NCBI RefSeq assembly: GCF_018812025.1
Contig: NC_063045.1
Coordinates: 272,501 to 336,500, forward strand
Length of the DNA: 64,000 nt
Source of the DNA: Megalobrama amblycephala
Taxonomy: Eukaryota; Chordata; Actinopteri; Cypriniformes; Xenocyprididae
Direction: 5' to 3'
This document shows, piece after piece, positions 40,526-51,058 of this stretch (position 1 is the first letter of the stretch; every line of letters begins with the position of its first letter). The notes below the pieces were generated by a model, which was not told where the DNA came from, did not search any database, and saw only the letters and a program-made list of their open reading frames with translations. A program made the position numbers and the translations under genes.

Positions 40526-41959
40526 AATCTATCTGTCTATCTCTCTCATAGTGACCACCCAGAACAGCCTAGCAACCATCTAGCAACCACACACATCACA
40601 CTGTCAACATCCTAGCAACCAGAGTACCCTAGCAACCGCATAGCAACCACCCAGAATACCTTAGCAACCGCATAGCAACACCTTAGCAACCACCCTGAGT
40701 ACCCTAGCAACCGCATAGCAACCATCCCGAATACCCTAGCAACATCTTAGCAACCACCCCGAGTACCCTAGCAACCGCATAGCAACACCTTAGCAACCAC
40801 CCCGAGTACCCTAGCAACCATCCCCGAATACCCTAGCAACTGCATAGCAACACCTTAGCAACCACCCCAAGTACCCTAGCAACAGCATAGCAACACCTTA
40901 GCAACCACTCCGAGTACCCTAGCAACCGCATAACAACACCTTAGCAACCACCCTGAGTACCCTAGCAACCGCATAGCAACACCTTAGCAACCACCCCGAG
41001 TACCCTAGCAACCATCCCCGAATACCCTAGCAACTGCATAGCAACACCTTAGCAACCACCCCAAGTACCCTAGCAACAGCATAGCAACACCTTAGCAACC
41101 ACTCCGAGTACCCTAGCAACCGCATAACAACACCTTAGCAACCACCCAGAGTACCCTAGCAACCGCATAGCAACACCTTAGCAACCACTCTGAGTACCCT
41201 AGCAACCGCATAACAACACCTTAGCAACCACCCTGAGTACCCTAGCAACCGCATAGCAACACCTTAGCAACCACCCCGAGTACCCTAGCAACCATCCCCG
41301 AATACCCTAGCAACTGCATAGCAACACCTTAGCAACCACTCTGAGTACCCTAGCAACCGCATAACAACACCTTAGCAACCACCCTGAGTACCCTAGCAAC
41401 CGCATAGCAACACCTTAGCAACCACCCCGAGTACCCTAGCAACCATCCCCGAATACCCTAGCAACTGCATAGCAACACCTTAGCAACCACCCCAAGTACC
41501 CTAGCAACAGCATAGCAACACCTTAGCAACCACTCCGAGTACCCTAGCAACCGCATAACAACACCTTAGCAACCACCCCGAGTACCCTAGCAACCGCATA
41601 GCAACACCTTAGCAACCACTCTGAGTACCCTAGCAACCGCATAACACCTTAGCAACCACCCTGAGTACCCTAGCAACCGCATAGCAACACCTTAGCAACC
41701 ACCCCGAGTACCCTAGCAACCATCCCCGAATACCCTAGCAACTGCATAGCAACACCTTAGCAACCACCCCAAGTACCCTAGCAACAGCATAGCAACACCT
41801 TAGCAACCACTCCGAGTACCCTAGCAACCGCATAACAACACCTTAGCAACCACCCCGAGTACCCTAGCAACCGCAGAGCAACACCATAGCAACCACTTTG
41901 TTTACCCTAGCAACCGTATAGCAACACCCTAGCAACCACCCTGAGTACCCTATCTATCG

Positions 41960-41998
<39 letters not shown>

Positions 41999-44900
41999 AA
42001 AACTACTAAACTAAAACTTTCAAACTGAAAACTTTTAAAACTACTTCAAACTTTCCTGACCGGCTTTTTCAAGCCAACTTTTGTCTTAAAACTTTTTTAT
42101 CTAGTTTCAGTTTTGCTCTCCTTCAGATTCAAGTAAAACTCTTTTATCTTGGGCGAGTTCACCTCTTTCTTTGGTGTCCAACTTGATAGTTCTTTGAAAT
42201 TTGATAAACAGATCAATTAAACAAGTCTTGTTTCTTTTATTTAAGATCAATAGCAAAGGTTAAACCGTGTTTGTCCTCCAGTGATCTTAAAAGGATTATT
42301 CATGCTTTCATGTCTGTAAAACTAGATTATTGTAACTGTGAAGCAAGTATTGTTAAACCGTCTTCATCTGGTTCAAAATGAGCTGCTGGACTTTCAACAG
42401 GATAGAGAACAGAATACAGAATTGATTTTAAATGATTGATTATGGTTTATAAAGCATTGCTTAGTACAACTTCTTCATATACATAAACCATCTCGGTCTC
42501 TCAGATGATCCTAGGACCAGACTGAAATTGAGTTGGTGTGTTTTCGTCCTTCAGGTGGCCATAAAGTCCATCCGTAAGGAGAAGATCAAGGACGAGCAGG
42601 ATCTGATCCACATCCGGCGGGAGATCGAGATCATGTCGTCGCTCAGTCACCCTCACATCATCACCATATATGAAGGTGAATGCCGCATGTGTTGTGTAAC
42701 CGGATCGCTGGGATTCTTCTGTCACGCAAACCTCTTTGTTCTCATTATGTAATCAAGACAAACCCCAAAAAACGCTTTAGTGTGCTTCAGCGCACCACAA
42801 TTACACCCCGCTCATTAACATAACGCCTCATTAATGCCGTGTCAAAGAAATATTTCATTTCAGCTTTATTTCAGTTATTTCAGAAATGTTTTAGATTCAG
42901 TTAACGATAATAACCCTGACCTTCACTGAGAAAATGTGGAATTATTTAGATTTTCTTGTGTTTCAGTGTTTGAGAACAAGGACAAGATCGTGATCGTGAT
43001 GGAGCTGGGCAGTAAAGGAGATCTGTACGACTACCTCAGCGAGAGACAGCGCATCTCTGAGAGCGAGGCCAGACACTTCTTCAGACAGATCGTCTCGGCC
43101 GTCCAGTACTGCCACCGCGTGAGTAACGCCACACCAGACGTCATTCACACTAGAGATGACGGTATATATCGTGATGGTGATGATAAAAAACGTCTATCGT
43201 TAGAGAGCATGAATGACACACTAGAGCGGGACGTGATTGATGTTAAAAAGAGTTCTTAAGCACAATAAGCAGTGAAAAAGATGCACAGAAAACCACTTCT
43301 CATCGCAAATTCACGCTTGAATGGTTGAATATATAAGCAATTATGTCAAAATGCCCATCATGTGGAGTATTAAATATGTAACAGCTGGTTATTTCTCGAG
43401 TGAATGTGAACAGTTAGGTGTAATCCGGATGTGAATCAGTGATGGATCCCTGCGTTTGGTCTTAAAGTGACAGCAGCCTAATAAACCTGCTGCTCGGTGT
43501 CATTAATGTGAATCAAACAACAGAGGAAATAACTGTTTTAGCTCTAATAAGAATACATTTATATTTAATTCATACAGTATTTTTACATCTGATTATTCAA
43601 TTTCTGCTAAATAAACCTTTTGTACCTGAAAATTTTAATTTAATTTAATTCATGATATTTGTCATATTTGTAAATAGCATAAATACTGCCATATATATCG
43701 ATACCGTGAAATAAAATGTATTATATTGTGAAATAAGATTTGTCAGTTCAAACATTAACTGTTCTAGTCTCAAAAATATTCAAGTCATTTTAGTATTGAG
43801 ATACTATTATAGTTATTAATAATTTAAGTTAGTTTTCATTTGTTTAAATGTAGTTGAACTTTTAGTCATTCGGTTGTGTTTCTGATTTTTTTTCTTAGGT
43901 TTTTTTATTAAATATGTCTATATAGGTTTTATTACTTGTAGTTATTTTAGTACATCAAGTACATCAATGCCATGGCAACCAGATGAAATAAAATAAGTTT
44001 AAGATGTTAAATATTTAATTTCAGTTCAAATGTTTTCTGTGGCTTTGTTTTGTTTTAGTTAATTATAATAACCCCGATATATAGTCATTTTCTATTGTAG
44101 TTTAAAATACAATCAATGAAATATTTTGATTTAGTTTGATTTCAGCAGATTTAAGCTTGTGTTGATGCTATAAAAACTAGTATTTAAAAGAATATCAGTC
44201 ATAAAAATTTGTCAGAAAAACGTTGTTGTCAAAGCTATATATTATATATATTCAACTAAAAACAAAATGAAAACCATTAGAATAATTTTTGTTACTAAAA
44301 TTAAAATTAAAAAAAGCATTTTATTTCAGTTTCCAAAGCAGCATTTCTAATTTTAGTTAAAGTTGAAGTATTAAAATAACAAAAATTAAAACTGGAATAA
44401 AAATGACTAAAAACTATATAGACAAATAAATAAACTAATAAAAATGGTTTCAGGAAGATGTTCGTTTTCACTGTCCGGCTTCACAAATATCTGTGAAACC
44501 AAAGGTCAGCAAGACTAAATATTAGTCAGACGTCATGTGAGCATTTCTCATAGTCTGGAAAACTACCCAGAAGGCTCTTGTGTGCTGATGAGGGGTCGGA
44601 GAGAAACCCACCAGGACTTCACTGTGACACTGAAAGGATTGCATAACCCGCATTACCCTCCGCATGGCTGCGCAGCGTCTGAACAGATCTAGAGAGACAG
44701 TTGGGTTTCAGACAGACGTTCACGCTTGCACACGCTAATGCAGGAACACCCAGCGCTGCCTTCTACCAAACCCAAGCTACGAAAGAAACGCCGCACGCAA
44801 CTGTTTCAACGGTCTGAAATGTCCGTGTGAACGACAAACACACCCAGAAGATGGTTCTCTCAACGTTAAGAACAAACATTCAAAGTTATCTGGTCAAAAC

Positions 44901-47900
44901 TTTAGCACAAAGATTTATAGTTGGACATTCGTCTAACATTTTTTTGTTTCAGAACGTTCAGAAAACATTGAAAAGGAAAGTTCCCATAATAGAATGATCA
45001 AATTTGAATGTTCCCCAGATCGCATAACCAAGAAAAAACTTTTTTTAAAACATTCAGAGTGTTCAGAAAACATTCAGAAATAACTTAATGGGAACGTTAA
45101 AACATGTTTTTGTTAGCTGGGTGGTTAAATTTCAGTTTAAAGCAGTATTTTGCATGCCAACATGATGATAACGTTTCAGAAAGAAAGAAAGAACATCCCG
45201 TTATAGGCGAGGTGGAAGCGTCTTTGTTGCGATGTTAAATGAGGTGAAGGGACACGCGGTTCGCCCTCCTGCAGAGAAACACAATCATGCATGACTGGAA
45301 TTCCACACACAGCTCAAATGCTCCCGCCGCGGCTTTATTTGTCACAGGATAAAAGAGGGTCGTGAAGCAGGTGATAACGCTGAACTTGTTTTACAAACTG
45401 CTGTGCTGTCATTGTTTGGAAATGTTGAATCATTTCTGGAGCAGAAAATCAAAATTTTGGGGGATTTTGGAATCTGTTTGTGTTTAATCTGAAAGTGTTT
45501 AGGAGTGAAACTGATAATAAAGCGTTTCTGTTGCTCAGGAAATTCCCTCCCAACACCAGGAATCTTTAGATATCCCTTATCTAGGTGTTGCATCATTTAA
45601 TAAAGCAAGAACCCACAGTTATTTTAGTACAAAACCCGTGATGCACTCGAGTAGCAATAATCTTTTATAAAATAACACCAATAGCAATATAAAAACAAGA
45701 TGCCAATGTAAATAGGTAACAACAATCAGAATAAACAGTTCTTCATTAGACGGTTTGCGGTTAAAAATGGCACATTAATGTAGACCTCAACTGACCACAA
45801 GTGCAACGGCTCTGAACGTAGCTCATCTAGTCAAAATTAACCCCGTTTTACAAAATAAATAACACAAAATACATTTACACGACAACGATGTACCAAAAAA
45901 ACGAAAATTTTCCTTTGCGTTTTTCACATACGGATAGCAATGTCAAAATGATCCCCATTCACACGGATCCCGAGAACGATTAAAAACGCTGTATTCTGCT
46001 GCCAGGTCAGTAGATGGCGATGTCACTTTGTAAAGAAACACTTCGTGCCTATAGACTGAACACGCATGTGCATGACATCACAGTTGTCACAAATTCACGT
46101 TTTTGTAATTTACACCGAGACGATAAATGGTATCGTTTTCAAAAAATTGCACTTTAAAACCCATTTTCAGGCCCCCAAACCATCATTGTCATGTAAATGT
46201 ATGGCCAAAACGCATAAAAAGTTATACATTTTTAGTTGAAAATGCTGTTTTGTAAAGTATCTCTCTGTTTTTTCTAACAGAACGGGATTGTTCATCGTGA
46301 CCTGAAGTTGGAGAACATCTTGCTGGACGACAACGGGAATATAAAAGTATGTTCAGGAAGTAATTAATTTTTAATTTGTAAGGGTTTTACACCTAGGTCA
46401 GTGCATGAATGAAGTCATTCTTCAGTCTTCAGACGTTGGGAACTTTCTAGACTTTCATAGTCAATTTGAAACGTTATCTCTGATACTTCTGTTTTCCCTG
46501 GTATTATTAAACAAGAGGCCATAAAACAATCACCCAATCGAAACTTGCATGAGATAACGGCATAAATCTACTTTCAGTGTATGAGCTATAAAACTGGCAC
46601 AGGGTGAAAACCACTGTCTGCTTTTCAGATCGCTGACTTTGGGTTGTCAAACCTGTACCAGGGCGATAAATTCCTGCAGACGTACTGCGGCAGTCCTCTG
46701 TACGCTTCCCCGGAGATTGTGAACGGCAGGCCGTACAGAGGGCCGGAGGTGGACAGCTGGTCTCTGGGCGTCTTGCTGTACACACTGGTTCATGGAGCCA
46801 TGCCTTTTGACGGACAAGACCACAAGAACTTGGTCCAGCAGATCAGCACCGGAAACTACCGCAAACCCACCAAACCATCTGGTGAGGCCCTTGTGAAACA
46901 AAAGATGCAACCGAAACTCAAGTGACCTCCTTTGAAACGAGACACAGAACTGGTTTACTCTGTTTGTCAAAGGTCCAAACTTAGTAAACCAACAATACCA
47001 TATAGCTGTTTTATAGGTAGAGCTTATCTATTCCTAGCAGATAACGTTCTGAATTGTGTGCTTGCCATGTGTTGACCTTGGCAGCCTCATAAATTTGAAG
47101 TCAAGTTCACACCGACATCAGCTTTATTGCTGGAGGTGGTCTAGTCACCATGTTGTTGGCTGCAGTAGCCTTTTTCTTATCATTGAAAAATCTCTCATGG
47201 CTTTCCTTTTTGTCCCTGCATATAGCAAATCACAGAAACTGCCCAGAGTAACATGAGCTAGTCTTGCCAAACCTGTTCCTGGAGGCACACCAACAGTACA
47301 CATTTTGACCAATCTATTTCAGAGGGCTGTTTCATAAAACAAGTTTACCAAATAAGATCTGATTATTTTGAACCAAATCAATTGACAATAAATCAGACTT
47401 ACTGAACTAAACCTGGATTATTTGGTAAACTTGTTTTATGAAACGGGCCCCAGGTCTTGGAGTCTCTACTAACAAGCTGATGAGTTGAATCAGGCGTGTT
47501 TGTTTGGGAAGAGTTGAAAATGTGTACGTTTGGTGTGTCTCCAGGAACACAGTTGGGAAACAATGGATTACAGTATCTTGCATGTGTGCTCACATGCTTC
47601 ATTCCCATTAGTAGTCAGCATACTATATTGTTGGATCATTTGCATAGTTACATAACACTTTGAAACTGTGCCACATCGCCGGCATCGCATTGCCAACTGT
47701 CTGTGACGTTGTAGACTAGGGGTGTCCAACTTCTGGAGAGCCACTTTTCTGCAAAGTTTGGCACCAATACACCTGGCTGGGAGTTTCTAGTGATCCTGGA
47801 GACCTTTATTAGCTGGTACAGGTGTGTTTTATTAGGATCTGTTGGAAGGTGGCCCTCCAGGAGCAGGATTGGTCATCCCTGTTGTAGGCATTCAATGCTA

Positions 47901-48931
47901 ATCCTCCTTGTTGCCCCACAGATGCATGTGGCTTGATCCGCTGGATGTTGATGGTGAACCCTGAGCGCAGAGCTACGCTGGATGAGATCGCGGGTCACTG
48001 GTGGCTCAACTGGGGCTATCAGCTCCCTCTACAGGCTCAGAATGAGACTGCAGCTGTGCATCAGGGGCCGGGACACGTGGCCGCTGCGTGTCAAACCGGC
48101 GGTCCAACTCGCATCGCAGACTGGCTACGTCGCACCTCTCGTCCTCTTCTGGAAAACGGTTCTAAGATGCGCTGCTTGTTGCGGACAGGTGGGGCCGCTG
48201 GGGGAGAACCGGTCCAGCGACAGCGCTCCATACGCAGGTCGCGCAAAGAAAACAACGTCTCGCAGACCATGCAGGAAGCTCCTCGCCCATCTAAAGGCAT
48301 TCTAAAGAAGCGGGGGAGCCTAAAACAGAAAGTGCCCAGTGACTCCCAGACTACACCCTTGGAGGAGAAAAGCCCAAACACATTGGCAGCGTCTGTTCCA
48401 CCTCCACCTCCTAAAGGCATCCTGAAGAAGCCTTCGGAAGGTGAGTCAGGCTATTACTCCTCATCCCCGGAGAGCTCCGGACAGACTCTTGGGAACCTGT
48501 CACCTGTGCAGCACCGCAAGGGCATCCTCAAACGCCATGGCAAGTTTTCCGGAGGCCTGCAGGAATTCGGCTCACTGGACCAGCTTTCACCCTCCTTACC
48601 CACGGTGGTCAACAGATCCCGACCGAGTGGAGCGATCAGTGAGGACAGCATCCTCTCCTCAGAGTCCTTTGACAGACTTGACCTACCTGACCGCGAGATT
48701 CCGGTCGCCCCTATGGAGCGTCCAGCAGGGGGACGGAGGATGCGAGGATGCGTGTCCGCTGACAATCTCCTCGACTTGAGAGAGGACAGGCCAGGGACTC
48801 AGCTCCAGGGACACTGGGAAATGGACATAGCCTGCTACCGTGCAGGAGTGTCCGATAGCGTGTTTTCAATCTCTGACTGTGAAAACGTCACTCAGACTTA
48901 CAAGCAAGCCTTGAGAGCAACTGCAAGCTGA
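35572..48931 (+). CDS. nuak2: NUAK family SNF1-like kinase 2
   Basis: AMPK-related serine/threonine kinase acting downstream of LKB1 on actomyosin and cell adhesion. Six coding exons: 35572-35751, 42555-42675, 42967-43118, 46281-46346, 46629-46881, 47922-48931; frame is kept (593 aa). The N-terminus [15 protein letters not shown] leads into the P-loop GKGTYGRV, then VAIK lysine, [16 protein letters not shown] and the LKB1-target loop [14 protein letters not shown]. After the kinase domain the last exon has the UBA-like stretch and three GILK motifs ([27 protein letters not shown]), known in NUAKs to bind PP1-beta with MYPT1, plus [21 protein letters not shown] conserved with human NUAK2. Intron 1 (6.8 kb) holds a duplication, a broken LINE and a large array. 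An AATAAA at 49952 ends a UTR of about 1 kb. nuak2 is convergent with ccnd3 downstream. Confidence 0.95.
35815..36520. repeat. Three-copy A/T-rich repeat in nuak2 intron 1
   Basis: The phrase ACATCTTTAACTGGTCA followed by TTAATATTCATGAATG recurs near 35847, 36083 and 36304, giving three imperfect units of about 220-235 bp. Confidence 0.8.
37131..37529. repeat. Inserted copy of dstyk intron 1 segment flanked by direct repeats
   Basis: Bases 37199-37470 match 32645-32898. On both sides lies a roughly 55-bp direct repeat, 37131-37186 and 37470-37529 (GATTCAACTTGATTTTTGTA then AGTCAGCTTGTTAA). The arrangement looks like an insertion with a long target duplication, or a replication-slippage event. 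Confidence 0.85.
38404..38660. mobile_element. Dispersed repeat with AGCTAACAAAAA end, copy 1
   Basis: It starts AGCTAACAAAAATATTCTAG, continues with ATTTCTGAATGTTCT, and ends near GAACGTTTCCTCTC. A relative in opposite orientation lies at 44850-45121, where the end reads TTTTTGTTAGCT. It appears to be an old nonautonomous DNA element. Confidence 0.65.
39816..40160 (+). mobile_element. Degenerate LINE reverse-transcriptase fragment, 5' piece
   Basis: Translation across frames gives FDTVDHDIL, then after frameshifts [18 protein letters not shown] and HCYTDDT (a YxDD-type catalytic box). These are hallmark reverse-transcriptase blocks of the L2/CR1-like LINE clade. It is broken by frame changes and truncated. 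The rest of the same element appears at 42283-42475, beyond an inserted array-bearing element. Confidence 0.85.
40169..42077. mobile_element. TIR-bounded element carrying (ATCT)n and CTAGCAACC arrays
   Basis: The left edge TTGGCTTGAAAAATC and the right edge GGCTTTTTCAAGCCAA are inverted copies. Inside are TTATTCTTCTTCTTAGACTA sequence, (ATCT)n at 40457-40525, and a 1.4-kb array with a unit of about 44 bp (CCTAGCAACCGCATAGCAAC, then ACCTTAGCAACCACCCCGAG). The array has higher-order blocks, and a second (ATCT)n lies at 41951-41997. It appears to sit inside the LINE whose two parts flank it. Confidence 0.75.
42283..42475 (+). mobile_element. LINE fragment, 3' piece
   Basis: Translation gives [19 protein letters not shown] followed, with frameshifts, by a segment resembling the post-polymerase region of L2-like LINEs. 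It is best explained as the continuation of the fragment at 39816-40160, and it ends about 80 bp before nuak2 exon 2. Confidence 0.6.
44850..45121. mobile_element. Dispersed repeat with AGCTAACAAAAA end, copy 2 (inverted)
   Basis: The right edge reads GTTTTTGTTAGCTGGGTGG. Its reverse complement, with ATTTCTGAATGTTTTCTGAA and AGTTTTTTCTTGGTTATG, aligns with 38404-38660. It lies in nuak2 intron 3. The rest of that 3.1-kb intron is unique or A/T-rich, with no gene seen. Confidence 0.65.
47265..47561. mobile_element. Two nested foldback MITEs in nuak2 intron 5
   Basis: The outer arms are CCTGTTCCTGGAGGCACACC at the left and, inverted at the right, GTGTGTCTCCAGGAACAC. The inner element at 47324-47449 has arms GGGCTGTTTCATAAAACAAG and CTTGTTTTATGAAACGGGCC. 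The inner copy therefore inserted after the outer one. Neither has coding capacity. Confidence 0.8.
47717..47881. mobile_element. hAT-like MITE just upstream of nuak2 exon 6
   Basis: The ends TAGGGGTGTCCAACTTCTGG and, inverted, CAGGGATGACCAATCCTGCT are flanked by the near-identical 8-mers TTGTAGAC and TTGTAGGC. An 8-bp duplication is the mark of hAT transposition. Its right edge is about 40 bp from the exon 6 acceptor. Confidence 0.75.
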
Positions 48932-49975
48932 GATGAACGACGACTGTGAAGTGCAGAATCTGTCCGAGACACGACGCAAGTCGTTGTGCTTAGAAAGTTA
49001 AACAGGTTGGAAACAAGGAAAGTACTTGGAAGCATTCCTGAGCAATGCCAGACGAATGCTGGTATGGGAACAGTTTCAGGCCAGGCAGGAAATGGGTCTT
49101 GACAGAGGACAGGAAGTCCTGTGCGTCAGAATTGTTTAGGACACTCATTTCATTCAGAGGGAACAGCAGTTTTTGGTGCATTTGCAACATGTAAAACCGC
49201 TGCTTTTATAATGAAGACTTAATTTGAGAAAAGTGCCTTTTATTTTGTCAACTGCCCAAATGATGAACAACTAACTTGATATCTTTTGAAATGTTTGTGA
49301 CTTTTACATGAGTGTTTATTAGGGTGTTGGCTAGTCAAAAAGTACCAAAGATCCATTGTGAATTTAGACCATCTGTTTGTTTTAAAGGTGAATATTGGTG
49401 GTAGATTACGAAAATGTACAAGGATACATACAAGGAAACCCAAAAGGTGTCAAAATGCAAAGATTGACTTAAGCGCTCTTTTCCTGCCAATTTCTGACTT
49501 CTACAACATGCCATTAAATTGTACAGAATTCATGGGCATGACGGATACAGTAAACTATTGTCTGATTATGACTTTATGTAGTCTGCAGATAGGAGTGCTT
49601 AAACTGCTTCCACATCTGCATTTATTAAGGATGGTAAAGTACGGCATGACCTCGCAGAATAATTTTGAGAAATGTGTTGAAATGGTGGGGTTTACTGTTC
49701 AGGGAATCTGGATGTTTACTTCCAATTGTAAAGGCAAGTTAAGAATGGGAAAGAATGATATTTCATTTGTTGCAATGATATTTGTCCATTGGAGCAGCAG
49801 TGTGATCTTTGCTGGGGTTTCATGGCTCGTGATAATCGAGGTTATGAGGTGTTTTTCTTCTGTTTGGTGTCATATTTGTTTGAGTTACTGCATGGTTACT
49901 TGCCAAAGTGCCTGATTTATCTGCCCTGATGTCTCTTTGAATCAGTGGACCAATAAAACAGCACAAATGAAGTTG
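48932..49975 (+). other. nuak2: nuak2 3' untranslated region
   Basis: Unique sequence from the stop codon to AATAAA at 49952-49957. The 185-codon open frame inside it (49358-49915) has no recognisable domain and is taken as chance. Confidence 0.7.
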
Positions 49976-51058
49976 AAAACATTGTCTGTTCTTGTGTTCG
50001 TATCATAATCTTTTGAAAAATAGTAAATGACTTTATCGTAGATTGTATTCCAGTTCACATTTATACACTATAGTATGCGAGAAATGTGTTGCAGTTTTTA
50101 AAAAGTGAAGTAATAATGAATTTGAAAGTCTTCTGAAATGGTAGTTTGACCCGATACCAGTGTTATATCATTATATTTAAGTAAAACTAGAACATTTTCG
50201 TTACTTGAAATGTCAACTGAAATAAAATATAAAATGCTATATATATATAATTTCAGCTTTAAGTCAAATTAAACTGAAACCAGAAAATGTAACTCAATAA
50301 AACTAACTCAATAAAAACTATAATAGCATCTTACTGATAATTGAAAATATATACTTTTTTATATCTTAATCATTTCTAAGCTTAATCAAATTATTAACCT
50401 GCCAAAAATATCCCAGATATAATTTACCCCAAAATAAAGATGAAAAGATTTTACTTTAAGTAAATTAAGATTATTTTTACATTATTTACATTACATTTAA
50501 ACCCCCTCTGCTAATTAGTATGCAAAAGTATTGATTATTTTAAACTGCAAGTATTTATCATTGGTATTATTTGTTGTTCTGAATTTAATTGTGAAATTTG
50601 GAATTTAATCGTGAAACTGTGCTTAATTGTCATAAAAATAATCTCAGGATGTAAAATAGACTTCATTTTCTTAAAATCAAATTTTTTTTTTTTTTTTTGC
50701 ATTAGGGTGAAATGTGAATTTGTGTGTGAGATTGACCTGGTTAGTGTTGAGTAAACCAGCATTCACCATCCTAATCTATGCTTTTTATTTTCACATATTT
50801 CAAGTTTACAACTGAGAAAAAGTTGATCAATTACATGTCAAAGAAGAGTGCGTTAAATTAATGACAGAAGCAGTAGATGTGTCTGAAATCAGCAGTGTGT
50901 GTGTCTGACAGGGCAATGCTGTATGTGCTCGAGTGCAGAACATCTGCTACATTAAAAACTAACGCGAACATCGTCAACAAGTGCACCAGAACCGGCAACC
51001 GTCAGAAAGAGAAGGCTAGAGTTCATTCAAACTTGAGTGGTTCTGATGCGTCCACCTG
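49976..51058. other. nuak2-ccnd3 convergent spacer and ccnd3 3' UTR
   Basis: A/T-rich unique sequence. Minus-strand AATAAA at 50784-50789 would end a ccnd3 3' UTR of about 275 bases. No further gene is seen. Confidence 0.55.

Noticed and set aside
40540..41950. Regularly spaced repeats resembling a CRISPR array
   Set aside because: There are no unique spacers: the whole unit repeats, and the context is a vertebrate intron.
49358..49915. 185-codon open frame after nuak2
   Set aside because: It lies in the nuak2 3' UTR before its polyadenylation signal, has no recognisable domain, and has no visible gene structure.
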